This document shows, in pieces, positions 49,576 to 58,296 of a DNA stretch of 64,000 bases. Under the pieces are notes generated by a model. That model worked only from the letters and a program-made list of their open reading frames with translations. It was not told where the DNA came from and searched no databases. A program made the position numbers and the translations under genes. Numbering within the stretch: position 1 is the first letter of the stretch; each line of letters opens with the position of its first letter. Source of the DNA: Brucella pecoris (GTDB lineage: Bacteria > Pseudomonadota > Alphaproteobacteria > Rhizobiales > Rhizobiaceae); assembly GCF_006376675.1 (NCBI RefSeq), contig NZ_VEWK01000012.1, positions 1 to 64,000 on the forward strand, given 5' to 3'.

Positions 49576-50547
49576 TCAGCGCATATATTTGCTTGGCAGC
49601 ACGCCCTTTTCCTCGCGAAAGATCTTGCTGAAATGGCTCAGATTGTCAAAGCCGACCGTATAGGCGGCTTCGGTGACGCTTGAACCTGCTGCAAGCAGCG
49701 TTGCCGCCGCCTCAAGCCGGATAGCACGCAAATGCGCATGGACCGATCTCCCGATGGTAAGGCGGAATCCTTCCTTCAGCCGCCTTTCGTTCAGACCGAT
49801 CTCTCGTGCCAGCCGGGGGATGGTCCAGTCGTCGCTGTAGTGGTTTTTAATCAGCTCCAGCGCATTGTTTAAGCGCTGCATTTCCTCGTCGCTTAATGGT
49901 TTGAGCGGTGTTTCGGATCGATTACGCGACATTGCATCGATGCTGATGCTGAGCGCTTCGATAGATTTGCTGTAAAGATGCAGAAGACGTGCAAGGCCTT
50001 CCTCGAAACGGCATTGTATAAGGCTGGTCGCGGCTGCGATCAATTCAGGCGGAGCCTTGAAGCCGACGAGAAAAATGTCCTGTTCCGGCAGGCTGTGCTC
50101 GGTCAGGACTGCTCCACCCAATTGTGCCAGTGAGACGCCGCCCAGCTTTTCGAGTAGTGGCGGCTCGAAACGAATGTCGACCACACGCAGGCGGCGTCCT
50201 GCCTGGATGCGGTTTTCACCACGGGTGGTGCGCTTGCAGGCAAAGAGCACGGCAGTACCGGATGCGATCTCGAAAGGAGTTGCGCCATCGACCGACAATG
50301 TTCCCGCACCATCGAGAAAGACCGAGAGCGAGAAGGTTGCCGGACCTTCCGGGTGAAAAACCATGTCCTGAGTGGGCATCACATCGATCATGAAGACGGT
50401 GACATCCGTGTCGGGCTGCTCGACTGTCGTGTATGCGCGCCAGCCGAGCTGATCGATTTCGCCATCAACGACGTCACGCCAGCTTTCCGGCTGCATGGTC
50501 TGGCTTTTTGGCGTGGAAAGCGGATTTGAAGTGTCAGGCAAGGACAT
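49576..50547 (-). CDS. AraC-family regulator (PchR/YbtA-like)
   Basis: The 323-residue protein has an N-terminal sensing domain (about residues 1-215) and a C-terminal AraC double helix-turn-helix (about 225-323, WTIPRLAREIGLNERRLKEGF and AAYTVGFDNLSHFSKIFREEKG). This is the size and layout of PchR and YbtA, which sense cytoplasmic ferric siderophore and switch on its receptor. It is divergent from a FyuA-like receptor gene, the standard partner arrangement. The leader between them contains near-symmetric CGTTTCCG (50576-50583) and CGGAAAACG (50596-50604). Confidence 0.85.
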   Translation of the reverse strand: MSLPDTSNPLSTPKSQTMQPESWRDVVDGEIDQLGWRAYTTVEQPDTDVTVFMIDVMPTQDMVFHPEGPATFSLSVFLDGAGTLSVDGATPFEIASGTAVLFACKRTTRGENRIQAGRRLRVVDIRFEPPLLEKLGGVSLAQLGGAVLTEHSLPEQDIFLVGFKAPPELIAAATSLIQCRFEEGLARLLHLYSKSIEALSISIDAMSRNRSETPLKPLSDEEMQRLNNALELIKNHYSDDWTIPRLAREIGLNERRLKEGFRLTIGRSVHAHLRAIRLEAAATLLAAGSSVTEAAYTVGFDNLSHFSKIFREEKGVLPSKYMR

Positions 50548-50682
50548 GTGTTTGTTGCGCTCGCAGAATTAGTCCCGTTTCCGTCAATCGTGGTTCGGAA
50601 AACGTTAGCCCATCTGTCGAATAAGTGGAATATGGCTATCAAGTTTTAATGCGATTGTGCGGTGTGGGTCGACATGCTTGAT

Positions 50683-52719
50683 ATGCGAAAGATACTTTTG
50701 GCAAGTTCTGTATGCCTGTGGGCTCTGGGAGCGAGCTACGTTCAGGCCGAGGAAAACAAGGGAATTGTCCTCGATACGATCACTGTCACGGCTTCAAAGC
50801 GTGAGCAGGCGCTTGATAAGATCGACGGGTCGGTATCGGCCGTCACCGGCGAACAGCTAGAGCAGCGCGGCATACGAACAGTCGAGGATTTGCAGAAAGT
50901 GTTTCCGGGATTGAGCATCGCCAATCGCGGCAACCGCATCTATTCCAATTTCACCGTTCGCGGCCAGTCGTCGCCGGATTATTTCAATCCAACTGTGCAA
51001 GTCTATGTTGATGGTGCACCGCAATTGCCGTCGACCTTCTCGCAACCTTTGATGGATGTGGAGCGTGTCGAGCTTTTGCGCGGGCCGCAGGGCACGCTTT
51101 ATGGTGCCAACGCCTATGGCGGCGTTATCAACATCATCACGAAGAAGAACAATCGCAACCGTTTCTATGTGCAGACGAATATTTCTGCGCAGGAACCTTC
51201 TGTCGAGATCGGCGGTACACTGGTTCTCTCGAAAGATACTCTGTTTCTCGATTATGCCGGTACATTCGAGCATTTCTCCGGCGACATGGATGACCGGGCG
51301 ACGGGCGACGACAATATCAACACATCTGATAATGGTTTCGGCCGCGCCACGCTGCGCTATGCGCCGACGGGTGGTGATTTCGATGCGTCACTTAGCTTTT
51401 CGCGTGAATGGTTGCGTTCGCATGAAGAGGTCTATGCTTTCCAGCAGGATGTTGACGACCGCATTTACGACAGCAGCCTCTATGGTGAGTTGCCGACCCT
51501 GAAGCGCAAGGTCACCAATCTTTCGGGACAGTTGAATTATCGTTTCGGCGATTTCACGCTTTCCAGCATCTCCGCCTATCAGGAGAGCGACGTGATGCGC
51601 AATTTCTCGTCCGGCGCCGGTTCGCGCTATTTCTGGCCGCAGAACGACAAGCAGTTCACGCAAGAAGTGCGTCTGTCCTACGATAGCGTCATTTTCAGCG
51701 GTGTCGCGGGACTATGGTACAGTCATGACGATTTCACTGGCACCAAAAGCGGCATTGTCGGTTATTATGGCGAAGCGAAGAACAATGTCGTCAGTGACAG
51801 TGCTGCCGCATTCGGAGAACTGACGTGGCACGCGACCGACAGGCTTGACCTCACTGGCGGCCTGCGCGCAACCTATGACCGTTCGCGCATCGACGCCGAG
51901 CGCACTGATACATATGGGACTGGCTACGGTTTCGATTTCGACAACAAGGCGCATTTCACCAGCCTTCAGCCAAAGGTGGCCATCGGTTACGAAGTGGCGC
52001 CGGACGTTCGTCTCTTCGGTGTGGTGTCGCGTGGCTACAAGCCGGGCGGCTTCAACCACAGCATTTCGTCGGACATTGATGCGGCCCCTTATGAAGCCGA
52101 ATCCGCTTGGAACTTTGAGGCAGGCGTGAAATCGACGCTGCTGGGTGGCGCGGTTGATGTTTCAGCCTCGCTCTATCATATCCGCTCGACAGACAAGCAG
52201 ATCTATGTCGGTATGATCGGTCAGCAATTCATCCGCAACGCGGGTGAGGCTTCCAGCACCGGCATCGAAATCGAAGGCACATGGCGGGCAACCCAGCGCC
52301 TGACATTGACCGGAAACGCCGCATTCGGGCGTTCGGAATTTACCGATTTCACCGATCCCTATACAAGCGTCAGCTACGACGGCAACCGCGTTCCCTATGC
52401 CCCAGACATTACCGCTCATGTTAACGTGGCCTATGTGTTGAGCGAGGATATTCTGGACGGAACGCTGACGGCCAATGGTGCGGTCAATTATGCCTCAAAA
52501 GTCTATTTTGATGAGGCGAACAGCACGGGTCAGGACGGTTTTGCTACCGTGGATGCAAGTCTCGATTTCGCAAATGCGTCTGGCTTCAAGGCGCAGCTCT
52601 ATGTGCAGAATATCGCCGACAAGAGCTACAAGACTTCCGGTTATGTGAATGGTCCTTATGAATTGGGCACCCTCGGTAAGGGGCGCACTTTCGGCCTGAC
52701 GCTTCGCAAGGATTTCTGA
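50683..52719 (+). CDS. FyuA-like TonB-dependent receptor
   Basis: The receptor has a signal peptide (MRKILLASSVCLWALGASYV and following, cleavage near VQAEE), TonB box DTITVTASK, a plug domain (about residues 45-155) and a barrel ending in RKDF. The plug resembles FyuA, the yersiniabactin/pesticin receptor, in PGLSIANRGNRIYSNFTVRG, VYVDGAPQLPSTF and ELLRGPQGTLYG. So a phenolate-thiazoline-type or related siderophore is a reasonable guess. ATG 50683 gives the best signal peptide; ATG 50674 and GTG 50662 are in frame. It is followed 4 bases later by an RhtX/FptX-like permease and then a flavin monooxygenase. Confidence 0.88.
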   Translation: MRKILLASSVCLWALGASYVQAEENKGIVLDTITVTASKREQALDKIDGSVSAVTGEQLEQRGIRTVEDLQKVFPGLSIANRGNRIYSNFTVRGQSSPDYFNPTVQVYVDGAPQLPSTFSQPLMDVERVELLRGPQGTLYGANAYGGVINIITKKNNRNRFYVQTNISAQEPSVEIGGTLVLSKDTLFLDYAGTFEHFSGDMDDRATGDDNINTSDNGFGRATLRYAPTGGDFDASLSFSREWLRSHEEVYAFQQDVDDRIYDSSLYGELPTLKRKVTNLSGQLNYRFGDFTLSSISAYQESDVMRNFSSGAGSRYFWPQNDKQFTQEVRLSYDSVIFSGVAGLWYSHDDFTGTKSGIVGYYGEAKNNVVSDSAAAFGELTWHATDRLDLTGGLRATYDRSRIDAERTDTYGTGYGFDFDNKAHFTSLQPKVAIGYEVAPDVRLFGVVSRGYKPGGFNHSISSDIDAAPYEAESAWNFEAGVKSTLLGGAVDVSASLYHIRSTDKQIYVGMIGQQFIRNAGEASSTGIEIEGTWRATQRLTLTGNAAFGRSEFTDFTDPYTSVSYDGNRVPYAPDITAHVNVAYVLSEDILDGTLTANGAVNYASKVYFDEANSTGQDGFATVDASLDFANASGFKAQLYVQNIADKSYKTSGYVNGPYELGTLGKGRTFGLTLRKDF

Positions 52720-52723
52720 AGTC

Positions 52724-53944
52724 ATGGCGAATGCTACAACCGCATCGCTGCCGCGCGTGCTGATCGCGGCGGGCGGCATCTATACCGCGCAAAGCCTTAT
52801 CGGAGGGCTGACCTTCATGGGCATTCCCGCCATTTTGCGGGCGGAGAACGTAGCGCTCGACAGGATCGGCCTTGTTTCGCTCGCCATGCTGGTCTGGGGT
52901 GTGAAATTTCTATGGTCACCATGGACGGAGAGGCTGCGTATTCAGCCCGATGGCAGGCGACGTTCGCGCTTGATCGTCATGACCGGAGAAATCGTCGTAG
53001 CGCTCTTGCTTATCGGTCTTGGATTTTCTGGAACCACCAGTTTTACAACCATCCTGGTGCTTTTGGTTTTGATGGCCGTTGCATCGGCGACCGTTGATAT
53101 TGCCTGTGACGCTTATATCATCGAACAGATAGCGGCGGGGAAGCGGGGTGCCGGAAACGTTGCGCAGGTTGGCGGTGGTTATCTCGGCCTGATTTTCGGT
53201 AGTGGTCTTTTCGTCACCGCCAGCGCCCTGTGGGGCTGGTTTGTCGCTTGTGTGTTGCTTGCTCTTATCCTGCTGGTCATGAGTTTGCCGATGGCGCTTA
53301 CCCCGGAAGCCCGGTGTAAAACCGTGCCGGAAATGGAGCGGCCGGGGCTGAGAAACGCACTCCGCCGGTTTGATATTCGTATCGGTCTTTGCATGGCCAT
53401 TGTTTTCGAGATGGGCGGACGGCTGGCGCAATCGCTGTCGGGACCGTTTTTGATCGATGCGGGGGTACCGCTTTCGCTTTTGGGCGTGCTGAACGGTATT
53501 GGCGGGGTTGTCGCCGGTGTTGCGGGCGCGGCCATGGGCGGATTGATCGTCCATCGCAAAGGCGCAAAAGCTGCTGTGCTGCTTGTCGCGATGCTGCATA
53601 TCGCAACGCTTTGCCTTGTTGCGGCAATCGTCATGGTGCATGTGCGGCAACTGCCGGTTCTCGTCGGCGCTTTCATGCTCGAAGCGGCAACTATGGCCGC
53701 CGGATTCGTCGCGATTTATTCGCGGTTGATGGATATCGTTTCCGAAAAGCAGCCGGGTGTCGATTTCACTTTGTTTCAAAGCGCCAGTGCTGTGGCTGCC
53801 GCTCTTTTCGGCTATGCGGGGGCAATGCTTGCCGCGCGCGCGGGATATTCCGCCAGCTTTGGCATGGCCTTTCTGCTGGCGTTGCTAACGCCATTCATCC
53901 TCAGATTTCTGGAACGTCGATTTATGACGGGAGTTTCATCATGA
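52724..53944 (+). CDS. RhtX/FptX-type MFS siderophore permease
   Basis: The 406-residue protein has about twelve membrane helices and AmpG-like MFS features. The pattern GGIYTAQSLIGGLTFMGIPA, LVWGVKFLWSPWTERLR and ATVDIACDAYIIEQIAAGKR recalls the single-unit inner-membrane importers RhtX (rhizobactin 1021) and FptX (pyochelin). These replace an ABC importer for ferric siderophores. It lies 4 bases after the FyuA-like receptor and overlaps the flavoprotein gene by 4 bases (ATGA at 53941), so the three are one operon. Confidence 0.85.
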   Translation: MANATTASLPRVLIAAGGIYTAQSLIGGLTFMGIPAILRAENVALDRIGLVSLAMLVWGVKFLWSPWTERLRIQPDGRRRSRLIVMTGEIVVALLLIGLGFSGTTSFTTILVLLVLMAVASATVDIACDAYIIEQIAAGKRGAGNVAQVGGGYLGLIFGSGLFVTASALWGWFVACVLLALILLVMSLPMALTPEARCKTVPEMERPGLRNALRRFDIRIGLCMAIVFEMGGRLAQSLSGPFLIDAGVPLSLLGVLNGIGGVVAGVAGAAMGGLIVHRKGAKAAVLLVAMLHIATLCLVAAIVMVHVRQLPVLVGAFMLEAATMAAGFVAIYSRLMDIVSEKQPGVDFTLFQSASAVAAALFGYAGAMLAARAGYSASFGMAFLLALLTPFILRFLERRFMTGVSS

Positions 53945-55119
53945 CCAGACCGCTTGCTCTTATTATTGGTGCGGGCGTGGCCGGGCTTTCAGCCGCATGG
54001 TGGCTTGATAAGGCTGGCTGGCGCTCACTTATTGTGGAACGTGCGCCCAGCCTGCGCGAGAATGGCTATATGCTGGGCCTTTCGGGATTAGGGTTCGAGA
54101 CGGCGGGGCGCATGGGCCTGCACGATAGATTGCAGGCGTCTGCGTATACGATTGACGAGAATGTCTACAAGGACAGCAGAGGCAAGGAATTGCTGCGGCT
54201 GCGTTATCGCGATTTCATTCGCGATCTGCCTTTTCTCGCCATTCGTCGCAATGATCTCGTTCGCGCGCTGAGCGAGGTGCTGCCCGATACCGCAACAATC
54301 CGTTTCGGAGAAAGCGTTGTGGAGATTGAAAACAGTGATGAAGGCGTGATCGCGGGGCTGGCAAGCGGTGACAAAATCAAAGCCGATCTTCTGATCGGCG
54401 CGGATGGTTTCCGCTCTTCGATGCGCCAGAAAATCTTTGGGCCGGATAATGCCTGTCTTGCGCCGCTCGGCTATTATTTTGCGGTCTATGATGTCGACGC
54501 TCCGCGCAGTTTTGACAGTGATTTCCTCTCTTACGCCGAGCCGGGCCATCTGGCGGAATATTATGCGCTGCATGATGGCAGGCTTGCCGCCATGCATGTC
54601 TGGCGGGATCAAAGGACAGGACTGGAGCAGTCGGAAGATCGCTTCGGGCTGCTGGCTGAAGTGAGCCGCAAGAGCCACCCTGAAGTGCGCAATCTTTTGC
54701 AGAATGCACGTGATAGCGGCGCCTCGTTGCTGATTGACAGCCTGACCATGATCGACCTGCCGCGCTGGTCGAAGGGACGGGTGATGCTTCTGGGCGATGG
54801 GGCCCATTGCCTGACGCTGGTCTCGGGGCAGGGGGCGGGCATGGCGCTTGCATCCGCCGAAATCTTGGGGCAGGCCCTACAATCGCACAAGAATGTAGCG
54901 GAGGCCTTGGCGCTGCATGAGGCGCGATTGCGCCCGATCATTGGACGGCTTCATGCGCGCAGCCGAAAAATGGCATCGGTTTTCATTCCTCGCAGTGCAT
55001 TCGCTTTTCATATGCGTAATTTCGTCATGCGCAACATGCCGCGCGTATGGCTCGGCCGGTATTTTACGAGTTCAATCAAGTCGGAAATTGAATTGGCAAA
55101 AACAGGGTTGAACGGATAG
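53941..55119 (+). CDS. FAD-dependent monooxygenase/oxidoreductase
   Basis: The 392-residue flavoprotein belongs to the PHBH/UbiH-like group A monooxygenase class. The Rossmann dinucleotide motif is IGAGVAGLSAAWWL (about residues 9-22), the DG motif region is LLIGADGFRSSMRQ near 150, and the second FAD motif is GRVMLLGDGAHCLTLVSGQG near 280. A C-terminal amphipathic or hydrophobic stretch follows. Located in a siderophore import operon, it may modify or break down the imported siderophore or its aromatic part to free iron. That is an inference from context. Confidence 0.83.
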   Translation: MTRPLALIIGAGVAGLSAAWWLDKAGWRSLIVERAPSLRENGYMLGLSGLGFETAGRMGLHDRLQASAYTIDENVYKDSRGKELLRLRYRDFIRDLPFLAIRRNDLVRALSEVLPDTATIRFGESVVEIENSDEGVIAGLASGDKIKADLLIGADGFRSSMRQKIFGPDNACLAPLGYYFAVYDVDAPRSFDSDFLSYAEPGHLAEYYALHDGRLAAMHVWRDQRTGLEQSEDRFGLLAEVSRKSHPEVRNLLQNARDSGASLLIDSLTMIDLPRWSKGRVMLLGDGAHCLTLVSGQGAGMALASAEILGQALQSHKNVAEALALHEARLRPIIGRLHARSRKMASVFIPRSAFAFHMRNFVMRNMPRVWLGRYFTSSIKSEIELAKTGLNG

Positions 55120-55167
55120 CAGACCCGTTTTCAGCCGCTTGGCATGTGTGACATCAATGTGATAAAA

Positions 55168-55186
55168 GTTGACATTTATTATCAAC
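55168..55186. promoter_or_regulatory. GTTGA-N9-TCAAC inverted repeat ahead of the second AraC gene
   Basis: GTTGA at 55168-55172 and TCAAC at 55182-55186 form an inverted repeat that contains TGA-N9-TCA exactly, 33 bases before the AraC start, overlapping a TTGACA-like -35 box. It fits an iron-responsive repressor site, on form and position alone. Confidence 0.35.
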
Positions 55187-55218
55187 TAATATGAAGTCAA
55201 CCCGCGCGAACGTGTTGG

Positions 55219-56058
55219 GTGCTGATTTTGGAAATCATCGAGACTGCCGGATTGAAAGTTCTGATAGACAGCATGGCTGTCAGACGCGGTGATTTATGGC
55301 GCTCGGTCATGCAGCCGGGGATCTGGCTGGGTAATGTCATTGAAGGGCATGTCGAAGTCGATCAGCAGCAATTTGGAAACAGTATCTGGTGCAAGGGGCA
55401 AGCGGCGGTTTTCAGCAGCGACAAGCCGATGGAGACGGAGCATCGTTCCTTGACGGACGGCTCGCTGAGCGCAATCTTCATTCAGATCGATCCTGATGGC
55501 GCGGAAAACTGGTTCGGGTCTGAAACGATTGCAGCCATTGCTGCTGCGGCAGGCAAGGCGCAAAGCAATGCTACGGCCATCGTCAGCGCGATTTCGTGGC
55601 AGATGCTGGGATGCCCGCTTCGCGGACAGGCGCGCAATTTATATATGGCGGGCAAGGCGCTTGAACTCATCGCGCATCTTTTGCCGGACGAGGATGCGCA
55701 TGCGGGCAGGGGGCGTGCAAGATGGACGGCGCGTGACATCGAATGCTTCCATGCGGCCCGCTCCATCCTGCTTGCCGATCTCGCCAATCCGCCATCGGTT
55801 GGCGATCTTGCACGCATGGTCGGGACCAATGCCCGCAAGCTTGGCGCGGGGTTTGTCGATCTTTTCGGAACGCCGGTCTACGCCTTCGTCAAGTCGAGAC
55901 GTCTTGATGAAGCGCGTCATCTTCTGGAAGCGGGTGAAACCTCGATATCCGGCGTGGCGCAGGGGATGGGCTATCATCCGGCACATTTTGCAACCGAATT
56001 TCGTAAGCGTTTCGGTGTTTCACCCACCGAAGTCATCGGAAAACGCCGTACTCTGTAG
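55219..56058 (+). CDS. AraC-family regulator of the second receptor module
   Basis: The 279-residue protein has an N-terminal effector domain (about residues 1-165) and a C-terminal AraC DNA-binding domain (about 180-279, PSVGDLARMVGTNARKLGAGF then VAQGMGYHPAHFATEFRKRFGVSPTEV). It resembles PchR-type siderophore regulators. The start is GTG 55219 without a clear ribosome site, and a later start is possible. It lies directly upstream of, and in the same direction as, a TonB receptor gene. Two 15-bp direct repeats 21 bases apart in the gap (56077-56112) are its probable binding site. Confidence 0.82.
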   Translation: MLILEIIETAGLKVLIDSMAVRRGDLWRSVMQPGIWLGNVIEGHVEVDQQQFGNSIWCKGQAAVFSSDKPMETEHRSLTDGSLSAIFIQIDPDGAENWFGSETIAAIAAAAGKAQSNATAIVSAISWQMLGCPLRGQARNLYMAGKALELIAHLLPDEDAHAGRGRARWTARDIECFHAARSILLADLANPPSVGDLARMVGTNARKLGAGFVDLFGTPVYAFVKSRRLDEARHLLEAGETSISGVAQGMGYHPAHFATEFRKRFGVSPTEVIGKRRTL

Positions 56059-56076
56059 GCGTTCCAGAAATCTTGC

Positions 56077-56112
56077 GCGAATCCCAAAGCCATTGACGCG
56101 ATCCCCAAAGCC
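56077..56112 (+). promoter_or_regulatory. Direct repeats 21 bp apart, probable AraC site
   Basis: GCGAATCCCAAAGCC (56077-56091) and GCGATCCCCAAAGCC (56098-56112) agree at 13 of 15 bases. Their 21-bp spacing equals two helical turns, which is typical for AraC-family regulators. They lie 65 bases before the TonB receptor start and just after the AraC gene. Confidence 0.6.
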
Positions 56113-56176
56113 GATGGGATTGTCCTTCACCTGAAGCTATAGCAAACAAGGCCCATGAAACTTGGGGCATATTGTC

Positions 56177-58291
56177 ATGATTAAGAAGCGCACGCAATTT
56201 CTGCTGTCGAATGGACTGACAGCGGGGCTGATACTGGCTATCGGCGTTGATAGCTCCGCGTCGCAGGATCTTTCTGCACAACAGCAGAAGGATGGTGTCA
56301 TTATTCTCGAACAGATAGTGGTGACTGCCAGACGGCGCGAGGAGAAAGCGCAGGATACGCCGGTTTCAGTGACGGCGATTACGCAGGATGAACTGGCTCC
56401 CGGCAATGTCACGACGCTTGAGGACGCCGCGTTTCGTATTCCCAATGTGAATTACAACGGGCAGGGTGGGCCGCTGACCATTCGCGGCGTGGGCTCGCTG
56501 GGAATTGCCGGCGGTGTCGATAGATCGCCTGCTGTCGGTCTGTTTCTTGATGATGTCTTCATTGCCCGGCCTTTGGGTTTTCCAGGGCTTCTCGATGATT
56601 TCGAGAGGGTGGAAGTTGTGCGCGGGTCGCAATCTATTCTCTACGGTAAAAACACGATCGGCGGGGCGGTCAATCTGCTTTCCCGTTTGCCCGGTGACAA
56701 GCCTGGTGCTGAGATTTCGGCGACCTATGGCAGCGATGGCGAAAAGCGCATCAAGGCCGCTTTTGAGACACCCATAGAGGGCACGGGTCTGGCCATACGT
56801 GGCGCTGCGGCATGGGCCGGTAATAATGGTTATCTGACCAATATCTATAATGGGGATGATGTCAGTGATCTCGACACTTTCACCGGGCGCTTTAGCGTCG
56901 CGGGCGATCTGAATGAGAATACAAAGTTGAAGATTATTGCCGATTTCTCCCGCGACAACAGCGATGGCGGTCTTTGGTATGCGCCGCTTGATCTGGCTTA
57001 TGATCGCAAGGCGGATCATGATTTTGACCCGGAAAATGATGTCAAATCCGGTGGCATATCCGCTCGTATCGATCATGATTTCGGCGGGATGGAACTGACC
57101 TCGATCACCGCCGTGCGTGGGCATGATTTCTCACAATTTCTCGACGGCGAGTTTACGCCCACACCCAATATCGTTCAGGGGCAGGTGGAAAAGCAGCGCC
57201 AGTTCAGTCAGGAACTACGGTTGTCGTCGAATGATAACGGACCTTTGCGCTGGACCGGCGGGCTTTTCTATATGCATGAAAAATTCGATGGCACGCAATA
57301 TTTCGACCTTGCGTCGCTGCCACGCGATCAGTTGAGCCGTGATGTTTTCGAGCAGAGCGCGGATACCTATTCCGCCTTTGGCGAAGTGGCGTATTACGTC
57401 CTGCCGCAATTGGAGCTTTCGGCTGGTGCGCGGCTGACCCATGACCGCAAGCGCACCAGTTCGGAAATCAGTTCACCAAGTGGCACCTATATGTTCGGCT
57501 ATCCCGGTTATGCCGAAGGGGATGTCTCTTTCACCAATTTTTCACCGGAAGCCAGCGCGACATGGCATTTTTCCGAAGGCAATATCGCCTATGCGAAAAT
57601 CAGCCGTGGCTATAAGGCAGGCGGCATCAGCCCCTATATCGAAGCGGACGGTTCCGCCAACAGTTATGATCCTGAAACCACGACGAGTTATGAGATCGGC
57701 GCGAAGGCAACGGTGCTCGATGGCCGTGTGACGCTGTCGGCCGCTGCCTTCTATATTGACTGGAAGGACCAGCAGGCTGTCATCTATACCACGCCTTTCA
57801 CCCGCGTTTATCGCAATGCTGCTGCGGCAACGTCAAAGGGCTTTGAAATTGAAGGCACATGGGCTGTTACCGACGCCCTGTCTGTTTCGGGCGGATATGG
57901 CTACACCCGCGCTGAATATGACGATTTTGTCGATGAGGTGATGGGGCAAAATTATACCGGCAATCCGCTGCCTTTCGCTCCCGAACACAGTTTTAATGCC
58001 GGAGCGCGTTGGAAACATGCGTTCCAGAATGGCTGGCTGCTCAATTCCGGGATCGATTATGCCTATAGAAGCTCCTATTCCTTCACGTCCGACAACGGCT
58101 ATCGCCAGAAACCGACACATATTGTCGATGCACATATAGGCATCGCGAAGGACTGGTGGAGCGCGACGCTGTGGGGCAAGAACCTCACCGATGAAACCTA
58201 TCTCAAAAACTATTTCAGCTACTCGGGAACTGATATGGGTGTCGCCGCACAGGGACGATCCTACGGCTTGACGCTGGCAGCGAAGTGGTAG
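56177..58291 (+). CDS. TonB-dependent receptor
   Basis: The 704-residue receptor has a signal peptide (about residues 1-30, ending near SSASQ), TonB box LEQIVVTARRREE, a plug domain (about 50-165, with GSQSILYGKNTIGGAVNLLS) and a barrel ending in LTLAAKW. It belongs to the broad FecA/CirA-like group, which includes pesticin-receptor-like proteins. The ligand is unknown. ATG 56177 gives a clean signal peptide; the frame is open to TTG 56162. The next gene, an MFS permease, starts 5 bases after its stop, repeating the receptor-permease pairing of the preceding module. Confidence 0.87.
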   Translation: MIKKRTQFLLSNGLTAGLILAIGVDSSASQDLSAQQQKDGVIILEQIVVTARRREEKAQDTPVSVTAITQDELAPGNVTTLEDAAFRIPNVNYNGQGGPLTIRGVGSLGIAGGVDRSPAVGLFLDDVFIARPLGFPGLLDDFERVEVVRGSQSILYGKNTIGGAVNLLSRLPGDKPGAEISATYGSDGEKRIKAAFETPIEGTGLAIRGAAAWAGNNGYLTNIYNGDDVSDLDTFTGRFSVAGDLNENTKLKIIADFSRDNSDGGLWYAPLDLAYDRKADHDFDPENDVKSGGISARIDHDFGGMELTSITAVRGHDFSQFLDGEFTPTPNIVQGQVEKQRQFSQELRLSSNDNGPLRWTGGLFYMHEKFDGTQYFDLASLPRDQLSRDVFEQSADTYSAFGEVAYYVLPQLELSAGARLTHDRKRTSSEISSPSGTYMFGYPGYAEGDVSFTNFSPEASATWHFSEGNIAYAKISRGYKAGGISPYIEADGSANSYDPETTTSYEIGAKATVLDGRVTLSAAAFYIDWKDQQAVIYTTPFTRVYRNAAAATSKGFEIEGTWAVTDALSVSGGYGYTRAEYDDFVDEVMGQNYTGNPLPFAPEHSFNAGARWKHAFQNGWLLNSGIDYAYRSSYSFTSDNGYRQKPTHIVDAHIGIAKDWWSATLWGKNLTDETYLKNYFSYSGTDMGVAAQGRSYGLTLAAKW

Positions 58292-58296
58292 GTAGC

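Noticed and set aside
52916..53779. 287-codon minus-strand frame rich in His and Gln
   Set aside because: It is a shadow of the RhtX/FptX-like permease, with no ribosome site and no domain.
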